A stretch of 64,000 nt of DNA, from positions 5,828,001 to 5,892,000 of the forward strand of contig NZ_CP025624.1 of NCBI RefSeq assembly GCF_002874965.1, written 5' to 3'. Source of the DNA: Pseudomonas sp. NC02 (GTDB lineage: Bacteria > Pseudomonadota > Gammaproteobacteria > Pseudomonadales > Pseudomonadaceae). Made by a program: the position numbers and the translations under genes. Shown here one piece after another: positions 56,845 through 64,000 of this stretch; position 1 is the stretch's first letter, and every line of letters starts with the position of its first letter. The notes below the pieces were generated by a model. The model was given only the letters and a program-made list of their open reading frames with translations. It was not told the origin of the DNA and ran no database searches.

Positions 56845-58099
56845 CGATGTCTCCTCGTGCGACACGGGGCAGGCGCAGCTCGGTGAGCGTGCCGCCTTCC
56901 TCATGACTATAGAGTTTCACTGAGCCGCCCGCGCGGGTCACGCTGGCCTTGCTCAAAAACAGGCCCAGGCCGAAGCCTTTGCCCTTGGTGGTAAAGAAGG
57001 GCTTGCCGATCTGCTCGGCAATCGCCAGCGGCACACCGGCGCCGTGGTCGCGAATGCTGATGGTGAAGTCTTCCGCATCCCAGTCCAGCGTCACTTCCAA
57101 CCCTTCCGGGCAGGCATCGGCGGCGTTGTTCAGCAGGTTCAGCAGCGCCTGGGTCAGGTCCGGCGGCGGCGCCATGCGCGGCACCGTGCCCTGGCCCAGC
57201 AGGTGGAACCGGTAACTGGCTTCGGGACGCATCAGGTGCCAGCGGTTCAGGGCTTCGTCCAGCCACTGGGTGACGTCTTGCATCTCCACCGCCAGGCGGC
57301 GATTGGCCTCGGCGGCGCGCACCAGCTGCTGCAAGGTCAGCTTGCACTGCTTGACCTGTTCCTGCAGCACACTCAGGTCGTCTTGCAGGGCCGGGTCGTG
57401 GTGGTCCTGGGTCATTTCCTTGAGCAGTACGCTCATGGTCGCCAGCGGCGTGCCCAATTCGTGGGCCGCGCCGGCGGCCTGGGTGGCGACGGCCAGCAGC
57501 TGCTGGTCCCGCAGGCCTTCTTCACGGCGAATGGCGCGCAGCTCTTCCTGGCGGCGCAGCTCTTCCGCCATTCGTGCGGCAAAAAAGGTGATGACCGCCG
57601 CCGACAGGGCAAAGCTCAGCCACATGCCGTAGATCTGCAGGTTTTCCCGGGCGATGGGGAAGGTCTGCAATGGGTAGAACTGTGCCAGCAGCAGGGTGTA
57701 CAGGGTCAGGGCAATACCCGACAGCACCACCGAATAACGCCACGGCAAGGTCACCGCCGCGATGGTCAGTGGCACCAGGTAATAGGACACGAACGGGTTG
57801 GTGGAGCCGCCGGAGAAGTACAGCAATACGCTGTGGATAAACAGGTCGCAGGCCAGTTGCAGGGCGTATTCCAGCTCGGTCACAGGCCACGTGGTGCGCA
57901 GCCGGATGACGGTAAATACACACAGCACCGTGGAGAAGCCGAGGGTCACGGCCAACTGCAACCAGGGCAGCGGCAGCAGCTTGAACCAATAGGCGAGCCC
58001 CACCGAACCGGCCTGTGCGGCCAGCACCAGGGTGCGGATGAACGTCAGGCGCCAAAGGTTCTGGCGGGTGGCGGAAGTCAGTTTTACGGCGGCGAGCAT
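56837..58099 (-). CDS. roxS: RoxS (RegB/PrrB-type) redox sensor histidine kinase
   Basis: 420-residue membrane kinase: six hydrophobic helices, the quinone-sensing loop motif GGSTNPFVSYYLVPL typical of RegB, the H-box AGAAHELGTPLATMSVLL, a Cys in the dimerisation helix region (VKQCKLTLQQL, matching the redox-active Cys of RegB), and the ATPase domain (NLLNNAADAC, RDHGAGVP, GKGFGLGLFLS). ATG 58097-58099 has GGGAGAG 5-6 nt upstream; the frame continues upstream without resemblance. Pairs with roxR, overlapping by 8 bp. Confidence 0.94.
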   Translation of the reverse strand: MLAAVKLTSATRQNLWRLTFIRTLVLAAQAGSVGLAYWFKLLPLPWLQLAVTLGFSTVLCVFTVIRLRTTWPVTELEYALQLACDLFIHSVLLYFSGGSTNPFVSYYLVPLTIAAVTLPWRYSVVLSGIALTLYTLLLAQFYPLQTFPIARENLQIYGMWLSFALSAAVITFFAARMAEELRRQEELRAIRREEGLRDQQLLAVATQAAGAAHELGTPLATMSVLLKEMTQDHHDPALQDDLSVLQEQVKQCKLTLQQLVRAAEANRRLAVEMQDVTQWLDEALNRWHLMRPEASYRFHLLGQGTVPRMAPPPDLTQALLNLLNNAADACPEGLEVTLDWDAEDFTISIRDHGAGVPLAIAEQIGKPFFTTKGKGFGLGLFLSKASVTRAGGSVKLYSHEEGGTLTELRLPRVARGDIDE

Positions 58100-58305
58100 G
58101 AGCTCTCCCGATGAGCGCTGCAGGCGGATCGCACGGAGTATAAACGAAGCGACAGCGCTGGCACGGCGTGTGTGGCTCTTTGACGCAGGGGTCAGGATCA
58201 TGACCGTTCGTCGGCATCCGCCAACTTGTAGCGAATGTGTAAACCCGAAGAACTGAAACCTTGCGTCTACAGTCTTACCGAACACGAACATCTCAAGGAG
58301 CTTAC

Positions 58306-59019
58306 ATGTCTCGTTTCATTCGCAGTGCAGCCACCCTCACCCTCGGCGCCGCTACCCTCGCCAGCCTGCCGGCCATGGCCGCTGACGAACTGCATTACAA
58401 CCAGATTTCCCTGCGTGCCGAAGTCAGCCAGGAAGTGGCGCGCGACCAGATGATCGTCACCCTGTACACCGAGTCGCAGAACACCGACCCGGCCAAGCTT
58501 GCCGCCGAAATCACCACCACCATGAACAAGGCGCTGGCCCAGGCCCGCGAAGTCAAAGGCGTGACCCTGCGCCAGGGTAGCCGCAACAGCTACCCGATCT
58601 ACGACAACAAGAACCAGAAAATCACCGGATGGCGTGAACGCGCTGAGCTGCGCATGGAAAGTGCCGACTTCGCCGCCCTGTCCAAGCTCACCGGCGACAT
58701 GCTGACCAACCTGAAAATGGACAGCATGGACTTCGCCATCGCCAACCCGACCCGCAAGGCCAGCGAAGATGCCCTGCTTAAAGAAGCGGTCACCGCATTC
58801 AAGGCCCGTGCCCAACTGGCCACCGATGCGCTGGGCGGCAAGGGCTACAAGATCGTCAACCTGAACTTCAACACTAACGGTTATCCACAGCCGTATGCAC
58901 GTGGCGGGATGATGATGAAAGCCGCAGCGATGGATTCGGCACCGACGCCGGAAGTCGAAGCCGGCACCAGCCAGGTCAACATGACCGCAGATGGCGTGAT
59001 CGAAGTCCAGATGCCTTGA
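58306..59019 (+). CDS. Periplasmic SIMPL (DUF541/YggE-like) protein
   Basis: 237-residue secreted protein: Sec signal peptide (MSRFIRSAATLTLGAATL...PAMA, cleavage before ADELHY) and a SIMPL domain (ISLRAEVSQEVARDQMIVTLYTE, GYKIVNLNFNTNG). E. coli YggE lowers oxidative stress; mechanism unknown. AAGGAG lies 6 nt before ATG 58306. Divergent from roxS with 206 nt between; followed by a terminator that separates it from the accessory segment. Confidence 0.9.
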   Translation: MSRFIRSAATLTLGAATLASLPAMAADELHYNQISLRAEVSQEVARDQMIVTLYTESQNTDPAKLAAEITTTMNKALAQAREVKGVTLRQGSRNSYPIYDNKNQKITGWRERAELRMESADFAALSKLTGDMLTNLKMDSMDFAIANPTRKASEDALLKEAVTAFKARAQLATDALGGKGYKIVNLNFNTNGYPQPYARGGMMMKAAAMDSAPTPEVEAGTSQVNMTADGVIEVQMP

Positions 59020-59043
59020 TCGAGCGGTACCCCAGTTGCAATG

Positions 59044-59071
59044 ACGCTGCCTACGGGCAGCGTTTTTTTTT
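59044..59071 (+). terminator. Terminator of the SIMPL gene
   Basis: ACGCTGCC (59044-59051) pairs with GGCAGCGT (59056-59063), TACG loop, followed by nine T. A near copy of this stem is found at 62790-62815, ahead of the second cassette. Confidence 0.92.
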
Positions 59072-59080
59072 GCCTGCGCA

Positions 59081-59274
59081 CTTCATTCAAGAAGTATCAG
59101 CGGTAATAACCGGATATCAGCTTAAGAAAATACTCAATGGCTGAGAGTGTTCTGGTCCACACACCTTGAAGCGCACCGGCGATAAATCTTTTCAGCTTAT
59201 AACCCGCGTAATGGCGAACTACATCTTCCCCATCAAAGAACGGAACACGCCTACACGCTGAACCACCTATGGCG
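59081..59274 (+). repeat. 194-bp duplicated upstream cassette, copy A
   Basis: Aligns without gaps with 62824-63017; I count about 36 differences in 194 positions (about 81% identity). It carries the hrp-box-like sequence at its 3' end. It lies in the 300-nt gap 59020-59319, which otherwise holds only the SIMPL terminator. Confidence 0.9.
59242..59269 (+). promoter_or_regulatory. hrp-box-like promoter of the 1115-residue toxin/effector
   Basis: GGAACA at 59242-59247, 15-nt spacer, CCACCTA at 59263-59269. The HrpL consensus is GGAACC-N15/16-CCACNNA, so one fixed base of 11 differs. It is 50 nt upstream of ATG 59320. Confidence 0.75.
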
Positions 59275-59319
59275 GACATCACATCATTCCTGCACACCAT
59301 GCACATCAGGATTTGTCAT

Positions 59320-62300
59320 ATGACCACCATAGGTTCCATCGCGGCAAACAACGGCTTCTTCCTTGATACCCCCTCCTCGGCAGGTATTGCCGAAGAACAG
59401 GGAAAACCCCGCCAAGGTACGGATACTTCACGGCAGACATATTCGCCAGGGCAGCCCGTAAAGGCAGCCGATCGGGCCACCGACACTCCCGCATCACGAC
59501 CCCGCCGTCACACTCACGACGTGTTGATCCCGGGATTGCCATACAACAAGACAGTCGAAAACTACATTCGCAGTGCAACGACAGGGTTCGAGACGCCCCT
59601 GGAAAGCACCGCCAACCTTATCAAGGCCGAAATCAAGAAAAAGTGGGGTGAGGACGTTGATCCGGACAACACGTTTATTACTACCTTCAACTACGACCCG
59701 ACACGGGGAAGGCCTCCTCGCAATGCAAAGGTACTGAACCGGATAACCTTGACCCAGGCGGCCCTGCAAGATGTGCAGAAAAAAAACAACACCGATGAAC
59801 ACCAGACGCCCGAGGAAAAAACACGCACGACCCTGCATACCTGGCTGGAACGGCTACTGACGTTTTCGCCGCTGGGCCAGGCGGGGCTTGCCATTGACTC
59901 TGCCGTCAATGCCCAGCAGACCTATGAGTTTATATACCGCGCCTCCCCGCCCGGCCAGCGCCAGCAATACAACGAGTCGATGCGGATCAAAAAGACCCCG
60001 GAGCAATTCAGGGAATTGGTGTGGAACACCGAACGCGCCGCGCCGTATAAAACATTCCTGGATACGTTCTGGCCCAGCCACGAAAGCAAATACACGGCAT
60101 TGACCAAGGCCTCCTTCGTTGCCGCCATCCTGCTCCAGGAAAAGACCGGCAGCCTGAGCCCAAGCGACAAGGAACTGGCGCTACGCGCAGCGAACTTGAC
60201 CACCGATAAAGACTGGTCGAACCTCCGCGTCGAGGACCTGAAAGCCTCTGCCGCCCAGGACCCAGGCCTGGAAATGGGTCTGCTCAGCATCAACGGTTTT
60301 CAATCTTCGGACCTGCTGTACATCACCGACAAAAACCCCAAGGTCACCGATGACGGCAAGATCATCAGCCCCACGCTTTTGTATATTCCCGGCAACTCGT
60401 CGCCTATTCATCGCTTTGACAGCCAGGCCCAGATGAAAAACTGGCTGGCTGAGCAAGCTGCCGACCCCACCAAGCGCGAAGCCCTTTCAACCCATTTCAC
60501 GCTGCGTGACCAGGCCGACCGGACGTTCTCCGACGGCGTGAACCAGACACTGACCGGGCTGGGTGGCTGGCACCGCAAAGACGCGCCGGATGCCGATGTG
60601 TTGGAGCGCCTGAATGAATTCAACCCGCAGACTTTCATCACCACCGAACCCCTCGCCCAGGACCCATTCGAGGCCATTACTGCCCGCCAGAAAGATCGCT
60701 CGTACAAGGATGCCGAGACCCAAATCGTCACCGACAGCGACGTGACCAAAGCCAACATCCTCAAAGGCCTGGAAACCGCCACCAAAGTCGCGATGCTGAT
60801 GACGCCGCTGGCACTGGTGATGCCCGAAGTCGCCGTGGCCCTCGAGGTGTTCTACGTCGCCTCCGGCGTAGCGGAGGCCGGTATCGGCATCGATGACGTC
60901 AAGCACGGCAAGAAAGGCGGGGCCGACCATATCGTGTTCGGAGTGCTCAATGCGCTGCCGACGGTGGCTTCGGGCGCAACTTCACTGGTGGAGAAAGGGA
61001 TAGAGAGGGCCTCGAAAGCCCTTGAGTCCTCCACCCGCATCGCCCTCACGCGCGAAGTCGAGCCGGGAGCTGCAGGGGCAAGCGTGCTGGTACCTGAGGG
61101 CCTGTCCGCAGACCAGACCTTCCTGATCAAGCGTGCAACCCATACCGATGTAGTGGTCGGGGATGACGTTTACCGCTACGACCCCGCACAACCGGACGCC
61201 TTGACCAAGATGGGGCCTACCGAGCATGCCGAGCCGCTGGAGGATTTTGAAGCCGTTTGTGCGCCGGTTGGGCGCCGCGTAAAGCGCAACATTGACAGCT
61301 TGTGCTACACAAAAATGATCGAGGACGCCGATACATCGGTCGCTCAAGACGCCCAGGCACTTGAGCATCGGCGTCTCTTGCCGGGCGCCCCAACGCAGGA
61401 AGGCGCGCGGACCGTGGTGCATGAGCACAGGCTGTATAGAGTGAGCGACACATCCAGCCAGGAGCTGATGTCGGTGCCCGGGCACACGCCGGTTACCTAC
61501 CGCAACCAAACCAGCGGGGTGGTGCTCAATGAGCCGGACTTCGGCTATGAAGATATCGGTCAACCACGGGCGCTCAACCAGGAAACCGTGGTTGTAAAGC
61601 TGGACCAGATCAGTGATCTCAGTGATGACCAGCGCGTCCTGAGGGGCATAAAAATACCCTACGCAGGAATAGATTATGTGGTGGTCGAGGGCGATACCGG
61701 CATTTACTACGTGGCCGAATACGACGGTTCGAACCCTGCGCTCAACTTTCAACGCATCGCCGCAAACACCGATCCGGCCAGCCGGGACATCATCAGGCTG
61801 CATGACGAGTACAAGGACCTCTATCGTGACATTTCCGGAAAAACCCACAATAACGATCTGGTGATACTGCCCTCCCTGGACTCACTGGCAAAAAAACTGA
61901 GCCTTGAATACAACTTCACACCCGATCAAGCCACCCAACTGGACCGAGTCCTGGCCGGACTGTCCGATGAAAAGAAACGTGAAGTTCTACTGGCAGTCTA
62001 TGCCTGGGACAAGAAGGTAGAGGTGGCCGCCAAGACCATACAACTTGAGCCCCTTCAAAAGCCTCACTATTTCGGGCAGCTCACGGTCAACGAGCAAAAC
62101 AAGGCCTACGCCCGTTGGGGCAAGAGAACGGTGGAGGAACAGTTCCAGACAACCGGTATACGGTCGGCCAACCAGAAAACCCTGGCCGATGCCGGTAACA
62201 GTCTGCGCAGCGACGTGGCCAATGAAATAGTGACCTGGCTATACACTCGAACCGGCGCGCCCAACTACTCGGAGGTCATCCTGAAAACGGGTGCTGGCAA

Positions 62301-62667
62301 TTGCGACCAGATGGCCAGGGTCGCCACCGATACCGTTAACGCCAGTGGCGGCTTTGCCCGCATTGCACAAGTGCAGGGACACACCTTCAGCGTGGTCGGC
62401 GGCCCCGCAAGTCAGCCTAACCTCTTGACCGCTGGATTTGCCGAGCCCGAATGGGCTGATGCGTGGATAGTGGACCCATGGGCCGGTATCACTTGTCCGG
62501 CCAACGAGTACCACGGCCAATTCGCACAACGCATGCAGGAATGGAGCGACGAGGGCCGGCAAATCCTGATCGGAGATGGTGGTACGCCGCCTCGGCACGT
62601 CTGGAGCGATCCTATGGACCCGCGGTGGATACAGTCCACCGTTTATGGCGGCGCACAGGTGTTTTAA
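59320..62667 (+). CDS. Large dermonecrotic-toxin-family (DUF6543-like) protein, candidate type III effector
   Basis: 1115 residues. The first 12 residues (MTTIGSIAANNG) lack acidic residues, have Ile at position 4 and lead into a polar Ser/Thr/Pro-rich stretch to about residue 65, as in type III secretion signals. Residues about 230-420 fit the Pseudomonas dermonecrotic-toxin domain (FLDTFWPSHESKYTALTK, LLYIPGNSSPIHRFDSQAQM, STHFTLRDQADRTFSDG). Residues 479-560 include a hydrophobic helical pair. RRVKR at 652-656 is a basic cleavage-like site. The C-terminus has Cys995 (GAGNCDQMA), His1021 (QGHTFSVVG) and Asp1052 (WIVDPWAG), a papain/transglutaminase-like triad. Target unknown. ATG 59320 is preferred over 59269, which overlaps the hrp box. 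Confidence 0.85.
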   Translation: MTTIGSIAANNGFFLDTPSSAGIAEEQGKPRQGTDTSRQTYSPGQPVKAADRATDTPASRPRRHTHDVLIPGLPYNKTVENYIRSATTGFETPLESTANLIKAEIKKKWGEDVDPDNTFITTFNYDPTRGRPPRNAKVLNRITLTQAALQDVQKKNNTDEHQTPEEKTRTTLHTWLERLLTFSPLGQAGLAIDSAVNAQQTYEFIYRASPPGQRQQYNESMRIKKTPEQFRELVWNTERAAPYKTFLDTFWPSHESKYTALTKASFVAAILLQEKTGSLSPSDKELALRAANLTTDKDWSNLRVEDLKASAAQDPGLEMGLLSINGFQSSDLLYITDKNPKVTDDGKIISPTLLYIPGNSSPIHRFDSQAQMKNWLAEQAADPTKREALSTHFTLRDQADRTFSDGVNQTLTGLGGWHRKDAPDADVLERLNEFNPQTFITTEPLAQDPFEAITARQKDRSYKDAETQIVTDSDVTKANILKGLETATKVAMLMTPLALVMPEVAVALEVFYVASGVAEAGIGIDDVKHGKKGGADHIVFGVLNALPTVASGATSLVEKGIERASKALESSTRIALTREVEPGAAGASVLVPEGLSADQTFLIKRATHTDVVVGDDVYRYDPAQPDALTKMGPTEHAEPLEDFEAVCAPVGRRVKRNIDSLCYTKMIEDADTSVAQDAQALEHRRLLPGAPTQEGARTVVHEHRLYRVSDTSSQELMSVPGHTPVTYRNQTSGVVLNEPDFGYEDIGQPRALNQETVVVKLDQISDLSDDQRVLRGIKIPYAGIDYVVVEGDTGIYYVAEYDGSNPALNFQRIAANTDPASRDIIRLHDEYKDLYRDISGKTHNNDLVILPSLDSLAKKLSLEYNFTPDQATQLDRVLAGLSDEKKREVLLAVYAWDKKVEVAAKTIQLEPLQKPHYFGQLTVNEQNKAYARWGKRTVEEQFQTTGIRSANQKTLADAGNSLRSDVANEIVTWLYTRTGAPNYSEVILKTGAGNCDQMARVATDTVNASGGFARIAQVQGHTFSVVGGPASQPNLLTAGFAEPEWADAWIVDPWAGITCPANEYHGQFAQRMQEWSDEGRQILIGDGGTPPRHVWSDPMDPRWIQSTVYGGAQVF

Positions 62668-62711
62668 GGCGATCGCCGCGACGCAGGCGCTTATCTCAAC
62701 CTGGGTAACCC

Positions 62712-62741
62712 GAACGGCGGCAACCGTGGTGACCGCCGTTC
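62712..62741 (+). repeat. Hairpin downstream of the toxin gene
   Basis: GAACGGCGG (62712-62720) pairs with CCGCCGTTC (62733-62741) over a 12-nt loop, with no U-run. The 426-nt stretch 62668-63093 otherwise holds a terminator and cassette copy B; no gene is seen on either strand. Confidence 0.55.
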
Positions 62742-62787
62742 TCGTTCGCGTAGCGTTCACCTGCCATTTCAAGGAGCAGGACTGCAA

Positions 62788-62815
62788 TGCCGCTGCCTTC
62801 GGGCAGCATTTTTTT
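62788..62815 (+). terminator. Terminator between toxin gene and cassette copy B
   Basis: GCTGCC (62792-62797) pairs with GGCAGC (62802-62807), TTCG loop, then seven T at 62809-62815. Nearly the same as the stem at 59044-59071, so the duplicated unit probably includes the terminator. Confidence 0.85.
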
Positions 62816-62823
62816 GCCTGGCA

Positions 62824-63017
62824 CTTAATTCAAGAAGTTTCAGCGGTAATAACCGGTTACCAGCTTCAGAAAATGCTTAATCGCCGGGCGTCTGCTGGTC
62901 CGGACACATTGAAGTGCGTTGGTGATAAATCTTTTCAACTTATAACCCGTGCAATGGACAACTACATCCTCACCCTCAACGAGCGGAACACGCCTGGACG
63001 CTGCACCACTCATGGCG
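62824..63017 (+). repeat. 194-bp duplicated upstream cassette, copy B
   Basis: Gap-free partner of 59081-59274. Divergence is spread over the length, with TTCAAGAAGT, CAGCGGTAATAACCGG and ATAAATCTTTTCA best kept, as well as the hrp-box elements. Precedes the second gene by 76 nt. Confidence 0.9.
62985..63012 (+). promoter_or_regulatory. hrp-box-like promoter of the second effector candidate
   Basis: GGAACA at 62985-62990, 15-nt spacer, CCACTCA at 63006-63012. Same mismatch and spacing as copy A; the CCACNNA element differs between copies only at its two N positions. Confidence 0.75.
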
Positions 63018-63093
63018 TAGATCACCGTACTCCTCATCCACAGTTTATGGCGGCGCAGATGCGTGCAATCAACATCCAGCCAGGTAATCTGAA

Positions 63094-64000
63094 ATGACAA
63101 GCTCAGTTCAACTTAACATTGTCCATTACCCAAAAACACCGCTACCCGGTACGACTCAAGAACAACGTACCGAGGCGCTGGAACGGATACCGCCAACGCC
63201 ATTGAAGAGTACCGATATTTATGAAACGGACAACGTTGGCACTGCCGCCAGGAACGAGTCTGATATCTACAAGGCAACCATTTACGGACCCGACTTTGTT
63301 CACGCGCCAGGCGATGGGTATATCTACAATGAGCGAGAGGCTCATATCGATGCCTATGCCAATCGTGTAAAGACGCAGATCGAAAATATAGAAAGTGGCA
63401 CTGAAGGCGAACGAAACGTCAAGTTCCAGAACGTGCGCCTGTTCATGGACCCCGCAGGATACTTCAGTGGGGGTTTATTGGCAGCCGGGTTCGACCCGCA
63501 TGAAAAGTTCACGGTAACGTTCAATACCTATGTCGGTATGGGCACAGCACAAAATCTCTCTGATACCCAGACACACACTTATTTCGCATGGGAAATTGCA
63601 GCGGGTGCTCTAGCGCACGACAGACCCGCACGTGGTGGGATTTTAAATTTTCCTGAAATGGAAATAGAAAAAAAAGACCGGACAAAAATCAATGATCTGG
63701 AAGCGTTCGGCCGACAACTTCAAGCTCGCTGGGAGAAAGACATAGCCGCGCCGATGCGCGAGGGCTCCGGAACAATAGCAGAGCGATCGGGAAAAGCAGA
63801 CGCCTATGTAACACGGGGCACGTTGCTGAGCCTTCGTAGTGACACGGAAAATTTCGCAAGGTTAAGCCCTGCCGGCCAGGAAGCGGTGAATCGCACGCTG
63901 GACAAGAATGGGCAAGTGATTATCCCCAATATTTATGGCTACCCCATGAGCGGGTATGCCTTCATCCCCTACACGCCTTACGATGGCAATCCCGCCAATC
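63094..64000 (+). CDS. Second effector/toxin-like protein, 3' end outside window
   Basis: 302 codons are visible before the right edge, starting at ATG 63094 (MTSSVQLNIVHY; no acidic residue in the first 12). I do not recognise the family. Segments: YNEREAHIDAYANRVKTQIE, a hydrophobic-aromatic stretch VRLFMDPAGYFSGGLLAAGF, FNTYVGMGTAQNLSDTQTHT, and near the end IPNIYGYPMSGYAFIPYTPY. No signal peptide. Codon use is more A/T-rich than in flanking core genes (for example runs of AAA/GAA around 63650-63690), which suggests acquisition. Only its promoter region, not its coding part, resembles the preceding gene. Confidence 0.8.
   Translation, partial: MTSSVQLNIVHYPKTPLPGTTQEQRTEALERIPPTPLKSTDIYETDNVGTAARNESDIYKATIYGPDFVHAPGDGYIYNEREAHIDAYANRVKTQIENIESGTEGERNVKFQNVRLFMDPAGYFSGGLLAAGFDPHEKFTVTFNTYVGMGTAQNLSDTQTHTYFAWEIAAGALAHDRPARGGILNFPEMEIEKKDRTKINDLEAFGRQLQARWEKDIAAPMREGSGTIAERSGKADAYVTRGTLLSLRSDTENFARLSPAGQEAVNRTLDKNGQVIIPNIYGYPMSGYAFIPYTPYDGNPAN

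Noticed and set aside
59097..59306. Antisense open frame in cassette copy A, with a counterpart at 62840-63100, both ending in the same residues (GYYR)
   Set aside because: The frames share a stop, but codon-by-codon comparison of the copies shows mostly amino-acid-changing differences, so there is no sign of selection on a protein. The open frames are explained by the DNA duplication.
59269..59319. Upstream ATG adding 17 residues to the 1115-residue toxin
   Set aside because: It begins on the last base of the hrp-box-like CCACCTA and so would precede the expected transcript start; it has no ribosome-binding site.
61270..61287. RRVKR site in the toxin taken as a sure furin cleavage point
   Set aside because: Short basic motifs arise easily by chance in Arg-rich proteins, and a type III effector would not need furin; kept only as an observation in the gene entry.
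62669..62678. Palindrome GGCGATCGCC right after the toxin stop codon
   Set aside because: GCGATCGC-type palindromes are common in such genomes; one copy gives no evidence for an attachment or methylation-linked site.

Overview
This window looks like a chromosomal segment of a Pseudomonas of the fluorescens group. The gene order kdsD-kdsC-lptCAB-rpoN-hpf-ptsN-rapZ-ptsO, the iron-type operon fagA-fumC-orfX-sodA, the mreBCD/maf/rng/yhdP/tldD block, petABC-sspAB, and repeated REPINs with the core GTGGGAGCGGGCTTGCTCGC are all characteristic of that genus. Species assignment is inference.

Layout. (1) 1-7969: a truncated mlaF, then the LPS-core precursor and LPS-export genes (kdsDC, lptCAB), then the sigma-54/PTS-Ntr cluster. 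(2) 7990-13843: a TDT-type anion channel divergent from a GlxA-type regulator, then a Fur-box operon on the minus strand (fagA, fumC, orfX, sodA, with a ZIP transporter gene behind it). (3) 13993-27213: pmbA, darP, tldD, a nitrilase-like amidase, yhdP, rng, maf and mreDCB, mostly on the minus strand. (4) 27424-33621: gatCAB, a short RlpA-like lipoprotein, a Ca/Na antiporter, a CMD-family protein and an AEC transporter. (5) 33797-41557: a complete galactarate route (garD, MFS importer, alpha-ketoglutarate semialdehyde dehydrogenase, kdgD) with a FadR/GntR regulator. Embedded here is a phospholipase-like gene behind a near-consensus LexA box. (6) 41728-46616: sspAB, the cytochrome bc1 operon petABC, and rplM-rpsI. 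(7) 46865-58306: an aldo-keto reductase, an acyl-CoA dehydrogenase, a second GlxA-type regulator, zapE, trpS, an alpha/beta hydrolase, zapG, an SbmA/YddA-like ABC exporter and the redox two-component pair roxSR. (8) 58306-64000: a SIMPL-domain protein followed by an accessory segment with two large virulence-type genes.

The most notable part is the right end. A 1115-residue protein resembling the Pseudomonas dermonecrotic-toxin family (DUF6543-like) has a C-terminal Cys-His-Asp signature. A second, window-truncated gene of unknown family follows it. Both sit downstream of copies of the same 194-bp cassette (about 81% identical by eye, no gaps). Each copy holds a sequence matching the HrpL-dependent hrp box, GGAACA-N15-CCACNNA. 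Between copies the CCACNNA element differs only at its two degenerate positions. I infer a pair of type III-secreted effectors under an Hrp-type ECF sigma factor; no secretion genes lie inside the window.

Other regulatory readings: a -24/-12 sigma-54 element overlapping a TATAAT hexamer upstream of rpoN; probable ATT start codons for mreC and the Ca/Na antiporter; a shared TTGTACGAT motif upstream of kdgD and the GntR gene; and an 11-bp perfect inverted repeat bracketing the kdsD -10 hexamer. No tRNA, rRNA, CRISPR array or insertion sequence was seen.
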